DNA of 37,819 bases from NCBI GenBank assembly GCA_019455105.1, contig JACFMZ010000016.1:1-37819 (forward strand). Reading direction: 5' to 3'. Origin of the DNA: Bacteroidota bacterium (GTDB lineage: Bacteria; Bacteroidota; Ignavibacteria; UBA10030; UBA8401). The position numbers and the translations under genes are program-made. Below the pieces are notes generated by a model that searched no databases, was not told where the DNA came from, and saw nothing but the letters and a program-made list of their open reading frames with translations. This document shows positions 30,478-37,819 of this stretch, piece after piece (positions within the stretch are counted from its first letter, which is position 1; every line of letters starts with the position of its first letter).

Positions 30478-33400
30478 TCTTTCACACTGTTTGTTTTTTG
30501 AAGAGCTTCATAATATTTACGAATATATTCAAGATAATCTTTTGAATATCCAGCTTCAACTGCTCTCTGTAAATCGTACGACCGGTCATTTCCTTTTTCG
30601 CTCTGTTCTAATTCGGCAGGGCTTTTCCGCGCCGGCGTCGTTCCGCTGAGCGCCTTTCGTTTCTGTTCAAAATCTCTTTCCCGTACGGAATTCTGCGCTT
30701 GCAGCATGCGGGAAAGAATCCGTTCCTGCTGCCGGACGGTGTTCGCATCAATATTATTCTGCTCAAGTTTTTCAACAACTTCTTTCATTTCATCGGAAAT
30801 CTTTTTCAAATCGCCGAGCACATTCTCTTTGTTCCGGCTTTGTTCCGCTTCGCGTTGTAATTGCTCCATAGATTTTCGCACGGCATCCTGCTGCTTTGCC
30901 AGCCGCCCCATTTCCTGAAGCTGCTGCTGTGTCATCCCTTCCTGATTTCCCATTTGCTGCGTCTGCATATTTATCTGCATTTGCTGCTGCGCCATATTGC
31001 GAAGCTGCTGCAGCAACGAACCGCCTCCCTGCCCTCCCTGCTGCTGCATTTGCTGCATGGCACCCTGCATTAAGGCAGCCGCTTTGTTCAACGACGCCAT
31101 TGCTTCTCCCTGAAAAGAACTGGCATAATTTCCATTCCGGCTTTCTATTCCCTGCATGGATTGCTGCATTGTTCCCATCGCTTTGCCGATTTGCTTTCCC
31201 ATTTCCGGCGACACTGCAAATGATTTCTGCGAAAGCTCCATCAGTTGATTGGCAATATTCGCCAGGTCACCATGAATATTCTGCTGCTGAACGGCAATAT
31301 CCTTAAATTGCTGTGAAGAATAATCAAGCTGCTGCGTTTGGTTTTTTAACTGCTCTTCTTTCTGTGAAAGACGCAGCAGATCCTTCATCGCTTTCTGCAG
31401 TCCGCTCATCGTTTCCTGCATTTGATTGCTTAAGAGCTGCTCTTGAAGCGCGGACATTTCATTCGCCATCTGCTGAAGCCCCTGCATTGACTGCTGCTGC
31501 GACTGCATTGCCTGTTGCGGCTGCGTGGAACGAAGCTGCTGTGAGCTTTGCTTCATTGATTGTTCCATAGATTTATTTTCCGCCGCTTCTTCGGTTTTTT
31601 GCAGCTGATCCATCGGCATTTCTTTGGGAAACTCTTCCATCTTTTCACGAAGCGATTTCATTTCTTCCTGCACGTTGTTCAGCTCTTTCGAAATATCTTC
31701 CTGCTTCCGCGCAAGGTCATTTCCTTTTTGCGCATCGTTTTCTTTTAAATTTTTTGTTTCCTTCTGAAGCTCTTCCTGTTTCTTCATCAGCTCTTCAGCG
31801 CGTTTTTTCATCTCGTCCACTTTTTGTTCAATCTGAATGCGCTTCAATAAATTTAAGGTCCGCTCAATGCTGGAACGGAACTGCTCTTCGGAAAACTGCG
31901 CCTGCTCCATTGCCTGCCGCAGCTGTTCGGAATTCATCTGCTGCATTGCCTGCTGCATTCTTTTCATTGCTTCACGAAACTCCGGCGTATTCATTTCCTG
32001 CAATGTTTTTTGCAGTTCCAAATATTTTTCCAGTGTTTCGGAAGAGAGCGTATTATTTTTATTTAACTGTTCCGTCATTTCATTAACGGTTTTGTTCACC
32101 TCATCAATCTTTTTCTGAATGTCATCGTATTTTTTTGCAATCTCTTCCGCTTTTTTCTGCTTCTGCCAGTCCAATTGCTTGTTTCGTTTCATATCGCGGT
32201 GTAATTCTTCTAAATCTTTTTTCAAATCTTCCGCCGCCTTAAGCGATTCTTCCAGCGTTTTTAATGAATTGTCGTGGCTCTTTTCCGCATCGGCAAAAAC
32301 TTCTTCCAGCGAAGGAAGACGAAGAAGATACGAAGCGCTTTTGCCTGCTTTGGGTCCGTTTACATTGTCGTTGTCATAAACAGCCGCGTAGTATTCAACA
32401 ATATCTTCCGGCGCCAAATGAAGCGAAGAAAGGTTCCATTCGTACGAAATAATCTGCTGAAGCGAAGTTTTATCCTGCAGCGGAATTTCCAAGCGCTGCT
32501 CTTTTTCTTCCTGAGAATATTTTGACTGAACAAGTTTGTAAAAAAGCGCCAGACCGCTGAAGCCGAAATCATCTTCAATTTTTATCTGCAGCGGAAGCGA
32601 TGAATTATCGGTAACATCAATATTTTTTCCCGGAAACAAAATTGACACGCTCGGCTCCGCATCCGGAAGAATGGTAATTTTATATTCAATAAGATTGGAA
32701 TTCATTAATCCCTGCGCATCTTCCAATTCTATGTAATATGATGTCGGCGAGTCTGCCGTAAACGATGCCTGCAGATGCGTTCCGTTTTTTTTCAGCGCTG
32801 TTTCGCTTCCATCTTTAAAAACAATTGCCGCAGAAGAAATTTCTTTGCTGGGAAGAATATTCCATATAATTCGCGAGCCGGCAAGAGCCGAAACATCGCC
32901 GGTGTTTTCATCCAGCGTCTGCGGTGCAAGACGGGAATATTTCGGCGGCGTAACGGTAACGGATAAAGTTCGAACAAACGGCCGCTCGGTAACGGCAAGC
33001 TGATATTCATTCGACTGAACATCTTCCGCCGAGGCGCTGTACCGAAGCGAAGAATTGAGTGAAGTAAAATGATAGCGGAATATTCCTGAAGAATCTTTTT
33101 GTAATTTTATTTTTTCGTTTTTTTCAATTCCTTCTTCTCGGTAGTAAAGAAATACTTCCGAAGGAAGTTTCTTTTGCCCCGCTGCGGATGTAAGAGGAAC
33201 AATGCGGACGGAAATTTCCGCAGATTCTCCCTTCACAATTTCTTTGTTGCCGGGAAAAACTTGCAGCATAAACGGAAGCGGCGGATGAAATTCCTGCATA
33301 AAATGAAACACTCTGTACGAGGCGTTTGCCAGCGGAGAATTGGGAACAAGCATCCCGATAACAAGAGCAAGAGAGAGCACCGCTCCCTGCCGGAATAATA

Positions 33401-33887
33401 TCGTTGCCGGCTTAAAAGATACCACCTCCGTAAAATGCAATGCGGATGCCGATTCGGAAAAGCGCTCAACGGCGACTTCGATAAATTCTTTTGAAACGGA
33501 ATAGCGTTCCTCTTTTCCGTAGATTTTTCCTAAATCCATAATATTCTGCAGTTGGTCGTGAACTTCAGGAAAATGTCTGCCGATTATTGCATTTATCTCC
33601 CGCTCGGAGATGCCGGTGAGAAGATGAAATTTTCTTGCCGCCGGAATTCCCGCATTCCACAAAACGGTAAGAAGACTGACGCCGATGAAAATAAAAAAGA
33701 GAACCGTCCGCACGGCGGCAGAAAATAAAAAGAGCGTTTCACTGAGCAGAAAAATTGAAAAAAGAAGAAGAACAAACAATATAGAAACCAATATCCCCCG
33801 CACAATCTGTTCACGATAATAACGCGAACGAACTTCTTCAATGCGATGCGCAAGAGTATTAATGATATGGGTTGTTGATTCCGACAT
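30474..33887 (-). CDS. DUF4175-family membrane protein with long Gln/Met-rich coiled coil
   Basis: This 1137-residue protein has two N-terminal transmembrane segments (about 29-50 and 55-76) and a third at about 166-185. A beta-rich periplasmic part (about 200-520) with Ig-like stretches follows. From about 530 the protein is an extended coiled coil, then a very Gln/Met/Asn-rich stretch (about 750-1040) with GGQGGGS. DUF4175 proteins are large envelope proteins common in Bacteroidota and relatives, with no assigned reaction. The gene sits 12 bases after DUF4159 and overlaps the REC-HPt gene by 4 bases. A structural or signalling envelope role is inference. Confidence 0.88.
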   Translation of the reverse strand: MSESTTHIINTLAHRIEEVRSRYYREQIVRGILVSILFVLLLFSIFLLSETLFLFSAAVRTVLFFIFIGVSLLTVLWNAGIPAARKFHLLTGISEREINAIIGRHFPEVHDQLQNIMDLGKIYGKEERYSVSKEFIEVAVERFSESASALHFTEVVSFKPATILFRQGAVLSLALVIGMLVPNSPLANASYRVFHFMQEFHPPLPFMLQVFPGNKEIVKGESAEISVRIVPLTSAAGQKKLPSEVFLYYREEGIEKNEKIKLQKDSSGIFRYHFTSLNSSLRYSASAEDVQSNEYQLAVTERPFVRTLSVTVTPPKYSRLAPQTLDENTGDVSALAGSRIIWNILPSKEISSAAIVFKDGSETALKKNGTHLQASFTADSPTSYYIELEDAQGLMNSNLIEYKITILPDAEPSVSILFPGKNIDVTDNSSLPLQIKIEDDFGFSGLALFYKLVQSKYSQEEKEQRLEIPLQDKTSLQQIISYEWNLSSLHLAPEDIVEYYAAVYDNDNVNGPKAGKSASYLLRLPSLEEVFADAEKSHDNSLKTLEESLKAAEDLKKDLEELHRDMKRNKQLDWQKQKKAEEIAKKYDDIQKKIDEVNKTVNEMTEQLNKNNTLSSETLEKYLELQKTLQEMNTPEFREAMKRMQQAMQQMNSEQLRQAMEQAQFSEEQFRSSIERTLNLLKRIQIEQKVDEMKKRAEELMKKQEELQKETKNLKENDAQKGNDLARKQEDISKELNNVQEEMKSLREKMEEFPKEMPMDQLQKTEEAAENKSMEQSMKQSSQQLRSTQPQQAMQSQQQSMQGLQQMANEMSALQEQLLSNQMQETMSGLQKAMKDLLRLSQKEEQLKNQTQQLDYSSQQFKDIAVQQQNIHGDLANIANQLMELSQKSFAVSPEMGKQIGKAMGTMQQSMQGIESRNGNYASSFQGEAMASLNKAAALMQGAMQQMQQQGGQGGGSLLQQLRNMAQQQMQINMQTQQMGNQEGMTQQQLQEMGRLAKQQDAVRKSMEQLQREAEQSRNKENVLGDLKKISDEMKEVVEKLEQNNIDANTVRQQERILSRMLQAQNSVRERDFEQKRKALSGTTPARKSPAELEQSEKGNDRSYDLQRAVEAGYSKDYLEYIRKYYEALQKTNSVKE

Positions 33888-33899
33888 GAAAATTTTTTG

Positions 33900-34574
33900 C
33901 TATTGGCTGAGCGCCCAGATAATAATATTGGTTCCGAATCGGAGCGCTTCTTCCCGTTTCTCCGGCGGATCTTTATGCACTTCAGGATCTGCCCAGCCGT
34001 CGCTCGGATTGGATTCGTACGTATAATAAACAACCAATCTTCCCTTATAAAAAATACCGAATCCCTGCGGCGGCTTTCCGTCGTGCTCATGAGTTTTCGG
34101 AACGCCGTTTGGAAAATTATAAAAACATGAATATAAGCCGTAACTAAACGGCAGCTCAACAAGTTCAGTTTCGGGAAAAACTTTTTTTATCTCGCGCCGG
34201 AACGACTTATCCATTCCGTAATCATCATCCGCATACAGAAAGCCGCCGTTTTCAAGATAGGTGCGAAGTCGGTTGACCTCATAATCCGAAAAGGAAATAT
34301 TACCGTGCCCCGTCATAAAAATCATCGGATAAGAAAAAAAATTGTCGCTGGAAATTTCTACAAATTCATACTTCGGATCAGTATCAATACCTGCATTTTG
34401 CTTTGCAAATTTTAACAGATTGACTTCTGCCGAAGGATCGTTATACCAATCGCCGCCGCCGGAATATTTTAGACGAGCAATGCGAAACTGCGAATCAATC
34501 CTTTTAGTTTGAGCAACAAGCAGGAATTGAGAAGTACATACAAAAAATATGTAAAGCGAAAAAATAAATTTCAT
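33900..34574 (-). CDS. DUF4159-domain exported protein
   Basis: This 224-residue protein is read from the ATG at 34572-34574. It then begins with a normal signal peptide, MKFIFSLYIFFVCTSQFLLVAQ. A longer reading from a TTG at 34664 adds 30 odd hydrophobic residues and is rejected. The mature part matches DUF4159: FRIARLKYSGGGDWYNDP, MIFMTGHGNISFSDYEVNRL, GGFLYADDDYGMDKSFRREI and an FGTNIIIWAL end. The fold resembles GATase-like domains, without known activity. DUF4159 and DUF4175 genes are often neighbours in this phylum. It heads the five-gene minus-strand run ending at rmlC. Confidence 0.85.
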   Translation of the reverse strand: MKFIFSLYIFFVCTSQFLLVAQTKRIDSQFRIARLKYSGGGDWYNDPSAEVNLLKFAKQNAGIDTDPKYEFVEISSDNFFSYPMIFMTGHGNISFSDYEVNRLRTYLENGGFLYADDDYGMDKSFRREIKKVFPETELVELPFSYGLYSCFYNFPNGVPKTHEHDGKPPQGFGIFYKGRLVVYYTYESNPSDGWADPEVHKDPPEKREEALRFGTNIIIWALSQ

Positions 34575-34693
34575 AGAAGAAATTAGCGAAAAAGTGAGGA
34601 AAAACAAAAAGGTATATTGCGCATTGAACGAACAAAAGCATAACCGGAAGAAAAGAAGACGCAAATATTAATAATTTCTAAAATTTTTTTTCT

Positions 34694-34721
34694 TTGAGTT
34701 AGAGAATTAACCTGCTAATTT
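34694..34721 (+). promoter_or_regulatory. Possible promoter of the LamG-T9SS gene
   Basis: TTGAGT (34694-34699) and TAATTT (34716-34721) with a 16-base spacer lie about 90 bases before the ATG at 34813. They could be sigma-70-like boxes. A GGAGG at 34802-34806 serves as the ribosome site. The match is only fair, and other promoter types are used in this phylum. Confidence 0.3.
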
Positions 34722-34812
34722 AGCATAGATTTATCTGAATAAGAATAATAATCTTCAATCACTACATCATTCTACAAACAATCACCTAAAAAAATCTAAA
34801 CGGAGGTCGTTT

Positions 34813-36117
34813 ATGAAATATCGTGTTGTACTGTTTTCTTCTATCTTCTTACTTCCAATTCTTACCTTGAGTCAATCAAACAATGCATTGAAATTTAAAA
34901 GCGTAAATTTCGATTACGTTGAAATTAATTATTCTTCCGATATAAATCCTTCCGGTAATTTTACTGTAGAATTTTGGGCAAAAACAAACGGCATTCCGCT
35001 GGAGAATCCAGGCTCACCTTATTCATCACGATTTTCAACAGAAGGATTGAAAGGATTTGTCATTTATGTCGATAATACCAGCCACTGGTTATTTCAATTT
35101 GGAAATGGAGTCGGCTGGGAGTCGGGTATAATCGGCGATGTTACGGACTTAACGTGGACACATATTGCTGTTGTTCTAAACAATGGTACATTTGAATATT
35201 ATGTGAACGGCACCTACACCAATCTTACCGACGGAAGAAATTTTGTTGCAAACCCAAGTAATGTCGCTAGAATTGGTGCTGGTGATTACGACGGATCTCC
35301 GGAATATTATTTTAACGGTGAAATAGATGATGTTCGTTTTTGGAATGTTGCACGAACAGCACAACAAATAAGCGACAACAAAGATAATCCTCTCTCCTTA
35401 CCCCAATCGGGGCTTGTTTCATATTGGAAGTTAGACGAAAGTGGTTCATCAATAACTGCTTCCGATGCCGCCGGAAGTAACGACGGAATGCTTTATAATT
35501 TCGCCTTCGACGGAGGGGACGGCTGGGTTGCCAGCAATGCGCTGCTTCCGGTAGAGCTGACTTCGTTTTCGGCACAGAGAAACGGCAACAGCGTAAATCT
35601 TGTTTGGAACACCGCTACCGAAACTAATAATTTTGGTTTTGAAATTGAGAAAAAACAACTTTTACCTTCGGCAGCAAACAGAGAATTTACAAAAATCGGT
35701 TTTGTAAAAGGAACGGGAACCAGCGCTGTGCCTCAGTCGTACTCTTTTGTAGATGCCGATGCGGAAGGAACGGTTCTTTACCGGTTAAAACAAATTGACC
35801 GCGACGGAAAATTTTCTTACTCCGGCACGATAGAAGTAAACGGAGCGGCACCGGCTAAATTTTCTCTTGAGCAAAATTATCCGAACCCGTTTAATCCTTC
35901 TACGGTTTTCACTTTCCAAATTCCGCAGGATGGAAATGTTTCATTAAAAGTGTATGACAATCTCGGACGTGAAGCCGCCATAGTAATGAATGAATTTAAA
36001 ACCGCCGGTCAATACAGCGTTGCGTTTAACGCCTCGCAGTTCGCCAGTGGTATGTATTACTATATGCTGAAATCCGGCAGTTTTCAATCGGTAAAAAAGA
36101 TGTTGTTAATGAAGTAA
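34813..36117 (+). CDS. LamG-domain T9SS-exported protein
   Basis: This 434-residue protein has a signal peptide, MKYRVVLFSSIFLLPILTLS. A LamG/concanavalin-like domain spans about 25-215 (FTVEFWAKTNG, WTHIAVVLNNGTFEYYVNG, YFNGEIDDVRFWNVARTAQQI). A linker domain typical of this group begins LLPVELTSFSAQRNG (about 244-258) and contains NLVWNTATETNNFGFEIEK. The type A T9SS sorting domain (EQNYPNPFNPSTVFTF; ending KKMLLMK) is at about 352-434. It is probably displayed on the cell surface, binding carbohydrate or protein. The start is supported by GGAGG 6 bases upstream. It is monocistronic, with a terminator after it. Confidence 0.9.
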   Translation: MKYRVVLFSSIFLLPILTLSQSNNALKFKSVNFDYVEINYSSDINPSGNFTVEFWAKTNGIPLENPGSPYSSRFSTEGLKGFVIYVDNTSHWLFQFGNGVGWESGIIGDVTDLTWTHIAVVLNNGTFEYYVNGTYTNLTDGRNFVANPSNVARIGAGDYDGSPEYYFNGEIDDVRFWNVARTAQQISDNKDNPLSLPQSGLVSYWKLDESGSSITASDAAGSNDGMLYNFAFDGGDGWVASNALLPVELTSFSAQRNGNSVNLVWNTATETNNFGFEIEKKQLLPSAANREFTKIGFVKGTGTSAVPQSYSFVDADAEGTVLYRLKQIDRDGKFSYSGTIEVNGAAPAKFSLEQNYPNPFNPSTVFTFQIPQDGNVSLKVYDNLGREAAIVMNEFKTAGQYSVAFNASQFASGMYYYMLKSGSFQSVKKMLLMK

Positions 36118-36141
36118 AACGGTAAGCTCTTTTCAAACTTC

Positions 36142-36186
36142 AAGCCGTCGGGAGATGAACAGTCTGCCTGACGGCTTTTTTATTTT
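36142..36186 (+). terminator. Intrinsic terminator after the LamG gene
   Basis: AAGCCGTCGGG (36142-36152) pairs with CCTGACGGCTT (36167-36177), one G-U pair in 11, with a 14-base loop. A T-rich tract follows to about 36186. It is 24 bases after the stop. Confidence 0.85.
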
Positions 36187-36489
36187 TAAATGATACCGAG
36201 ATGCAGTACGATGTTATTTCTCAGCCGTTCATTAAGTTTTCACCGCTGTTGATTTTTAACCAAACTCTTCTATCTTACAGTGTAATTATGTTTTACAATA
36301 TGAATCTTCTTTTCACAACACAAAATATTTTCTCACGTATTCGTTTCGAACAGCCGATCTGCTCTTCCCCGCTGCCGCGTCCGTAAGCGGACCATATACA
36401 GACATAACTCCCGACTGTCGGAAACTTCAGACTAAAAGTTTCAACTTCCAATTCTTCTTACACGTTAATTTTTTACTAAGGAAAATTTT
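36187..36489. other. Gene-free upstream region of rocD
   Basis: These 303 bases hold no supported gene. The one 61-codon plus-strand reading (36201-36386) has no ribosome site or recognisable content. A 7-base inverted pair, GAAACTT (36421-36427) and AAGTTTC (36436-36442), lies 48-69 bases before the start and could be an operator. AAGGAAA (36479-36485) precedes the ATG at 36490. Confidence 0.45.
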
Positions 36490-37677
36490 ATGAATGCGAA
36501 CGATTGTATTTCACTCGAAGAGCGTTACGGCGCTCATAATTATCATCCGTTAAATGTGGTAATTACCAACGCCGAAGGGGCGTGGGTAACGGATGTTGAA
36601 GAAAAAAAATATTTAGACTGTCTTGCCGCCTATTCCGCCGTCAACCAGGGGCACTGCCATCCGAAAATTCTTGCGGCGTTTATTGAGCAGTCAAAAAATG
36701 TAACGCTCACCAGCCGCGCCTTTCGGAACGATAAACTCGGGCTGCTTTATAAAAAACTACACGATCTGACCGGTTATGAAATGATTCTGCCGATGAATTC
36801 CGGCGCCGAAGCCGTTGAAACCGCAATAAAAGCGGCGCGCAAATGGGGCTATACAAAAAAAGGAATTGAGCCCAATAAAGCGGAAATTATCGCCGCCACG
36901 CAGAATTTTCACGGACGAACAACAACCATTATCAGCTTTTCAACGGATGAAGATTACCGGAACGGTTTCGGTCCCTTTACGCCGGGATTTTCCATTGTTG
37001 AATTCGGCAATATTGAATCGCTGAAAAAGGCAATCAATAAAAACAGCGCGGCGTTTCTCGTTGAACCCATTCAGGGGGAAGCAGGAATTATTATTCCGCC
37101 GGAAGGATATTTACGGGAAGCAGAAAAACTATGTAGGGAAAATAATATGCTCTTTATCGTTGATGAAATTCAATCCGGTCTCGGCAGAAGCGGAAAACTT
37201 TTTGCTTATCAATATGAACAGGTGCATCCCGATGCGGTCATAATCGGCAAAGCGCTAAGCGGCGGATTTTATCCTGTGTCGGCGGTTCTTTCAACCAAAG
37301 AAGTGCTCGGCGTTTTCAACCCCGGAGAACACGGTTCAACCTTCGGCGGAAATCCGCTGGCGGCGGCGGTTGCCGTGGCGGCGCTGGATGTTTTGATTGA
37401 AGAGAATCTTATTCAAAAATCTTTTGAACTCGGAACATATTTTTCCAATCGGTTACGTGCGATAAAAAATCCGCTCATAAAAGAAATACGCTCGCGCGGA
37501 TTATGGATCGGCGTAGAACTGAACACGAAAGCCCGTCCGTTCTGCGAAGCATTAATGAAGGAAGGCATTCTCTGTAAAGAAACACACGATACGGTAATTC
37601 GTTTTGCCCCGCCTCTTATCATTACCAAAGATGAAATTGACTGGGCGGTGGAAAAAATAAAAAACGTTCTGGTATAA
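36490..37677 (+). CDS. rocD: Ornithine aminotransferase
   Basis: This 395-residue class III PLP aminotransferase has a GAHNYHPLNVVI start (14-25), the ornithine-aminotransferase-type LDCLAAYSAVNQGHCHPKI (about 42-60), the SGAEAVE phosphate site (104-110), FHGRTT, the cofactor-contacting VDEIQSGLGR, and the PLP lysine K254 in IIGKALSGG. STFGGNPLAAAVA completes the signature. It transfers the delta-amino group of ornithine to 2-oxoglutarate, linking arginine and ornithine to proline and glutamate. It is monocistronic, with an intrinsic terminator 6 bases after the stop. Other class III aminotransferases are possible but match less well at the N-terminus. Confidence 0.93.
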   Translation: MNANDCISLEERYGAHNYHPLNVVITNAEGAWVTDVEEKKYLDCLAAYSAVNQGHCHPKILAAFIEQSKNVTLTSRAFRNDKLGLLYKKLHDLTGYEMILPMNSGAEAVETAIKAARKWGYTKKGIEPNKAEIIAATQNFHGRTTTIISFSTDEDYRNGFGPFTPGFSIVEFGNIESLKKAINKNSAAFLVEPIQGEAGIIIPPEGYLREAEKLCRENNMLFIVDEIQSGLGRSGKLFAYQYEQVHPDAVIIGKALSGGFYPVSAVLSTKEVLGVFNPGEHGSTFGGNPLAAAVAVAALDVLIEENLIQKSFELGTYFSNRLRAIKNPLIKEIRSRGLWIGVELNTKARPFCEALMKEGILCKETHDTVIRFAPPLIITKDEIDWAVEKIKNVLV

Positions 37678-37682
37678 AAATA

Positions 37683-37715
37683 AAAATCCGCGCTCATCAC
37701 GCGGATTTTTTTTCT
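37683..37715. terminator. Bidirectional intrinsic terminator between rocD and the minus-strand gene
   Basis: AAAATCCGCG (37683-37692) and CGCGGATTTT (37700-37709) form a perfect 10-base stem with a 7-base loop. A T-run follows on the plus strand, and the A-rich sequence before the stem gives a T-run on the minus strand. It serves rocD and the convergent gene. Confidence 0.88.
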
Positions 37716-37731
37716 AAAAAAGAAATGAACG

Positions 37732-37819
37732 TTAATCCATAATCTTCCGTAAAAAAGCCGGACGATCGGAATCTTCGATATTAGGATTTTTATACTGCTG
37801 GTCAGACGGTTCCTGCGTG
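37732..37819 (-). CDS. C-terminal end of a minus-strand gene, FtsZ-like tail (partial)
   Basis: Only the last 28 codons and the stop are in the window; the gene runs off the right edge. The tail reads EDSDRPAFLRKIMD and then stop. DxPAFLRK is the pattern of the conserved C-terminal peptide of FtsZ, which binds FtsA and other division proteins. The preceding polar Gln/Asn-rich linker (SDQQYKNPN) also fits the FtsZ spacer. Identification rests on this short motif alone. The terminator at 37683-37715 serves its end. Confidence 0.55.
   Translation of the reverse strand, partial: TQEPSDQQYKNPNIEDSDRPAFLRKIMD

Noticed and set aside
30896-31570. Long plus-strand open frames opposite the DUF4175 gene
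   Set aside because: They are shadows caused by the Gln-rich, biased codon composition of the real minus-strand gene.
34575-34664. TTG start extending the DUF4159 protein by 30 residues
   Set aside because: The extension puts a second hydrophobic stretch before a complete signal peptide, and the start codon is weak. The ATG at 34574 is preferred.

Overview
The window looks like a chromosomal segment from a Gram-negative bacterium of the FCB group (Bacteroidota/Chlorobiota/Ignavibacteriota), most like an ignavibacterium. Three large secreted proteins end in the type IX secretion (Por) sorting domain, with a core like QNYPNPFNPST and a C-terminus like KKMLLMR. DUF1573, DUF4159 and DUF4175 proteins are also present, as are start sites with little Shine-Dalgarno signal. 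The lineage call is inference. No rRNA, tRNA, CRISPR array or complete insertion sequence was seen.

Region 1 (45-8581, all minus strand) holds housekeeping genes broken up by defence genes. rdgB, a SemiSWEET-like transporter and guaD lie downstream of a DpnII/MboI-type restriction-modification cassette: a Dam-type methylase, a DpnII-like GATC endonuclease, an unrecognised 150-residue protein and a second, unrelated DNA methylase. Next comes an AbiE toxin-antitoxin pair and then radA. The AbiE pair is bounded on one side by the 3' end of radA and on the other by a second, diverged copy of the last 19 radA codons. This looks like an integration or exchange scar. A DUF4143 ATPase lies directly upstream of radA.

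Region 2 (9038-13793, minus strand) is a TRAP transporter operon of the TatT-DctP-DctQ-DctM type with a trailing small membrane protein. Three of its intercistronic gaps are filled with short interspersed palindromic repeats.

Region 3 (13929-20054, plus strand) has a DUF1573 exported protein, an OmpR-type two-component system, an APC amino-acid permease, and an overlapping pair of a low-molecular-weight phosphatase and a fructosamine-kinase-family kinase. That pair plausibly forms a protein-deglycation unit.

Region 4 (20122-28070, minus strand) encodes two giant adjacent T9SS cargo proteins. One carries a triplicated beta-helix module, a dockerin and a cohesin-like domain. The other carries two cohesin-like domains, several Ig-like domains and a GATase-like (DUF4350-like) domain.

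Region 5 (28282-34574, minus strand) is a tight five-gene run: DUF4159, DUF4175 coiled-coil membrane protein, orphan REC-HPt protein, rmlA, rmlC.

Region 6 (34813-37819) has a LamG-domain T9SS protein, rocD, a bidirectional terminator and the last 28 codons of a minus-strand gene whose tail resembles the FtsZ C-terminal peptide.

The most notable signals are the defence island built around radA with its duplicated gene end, the palindromic candidate AbiEi operator, the non-canonical second methylase and extra ORF in a DpnII-type system, and the dockerin/cohesin arrangement in T9SS cargo.
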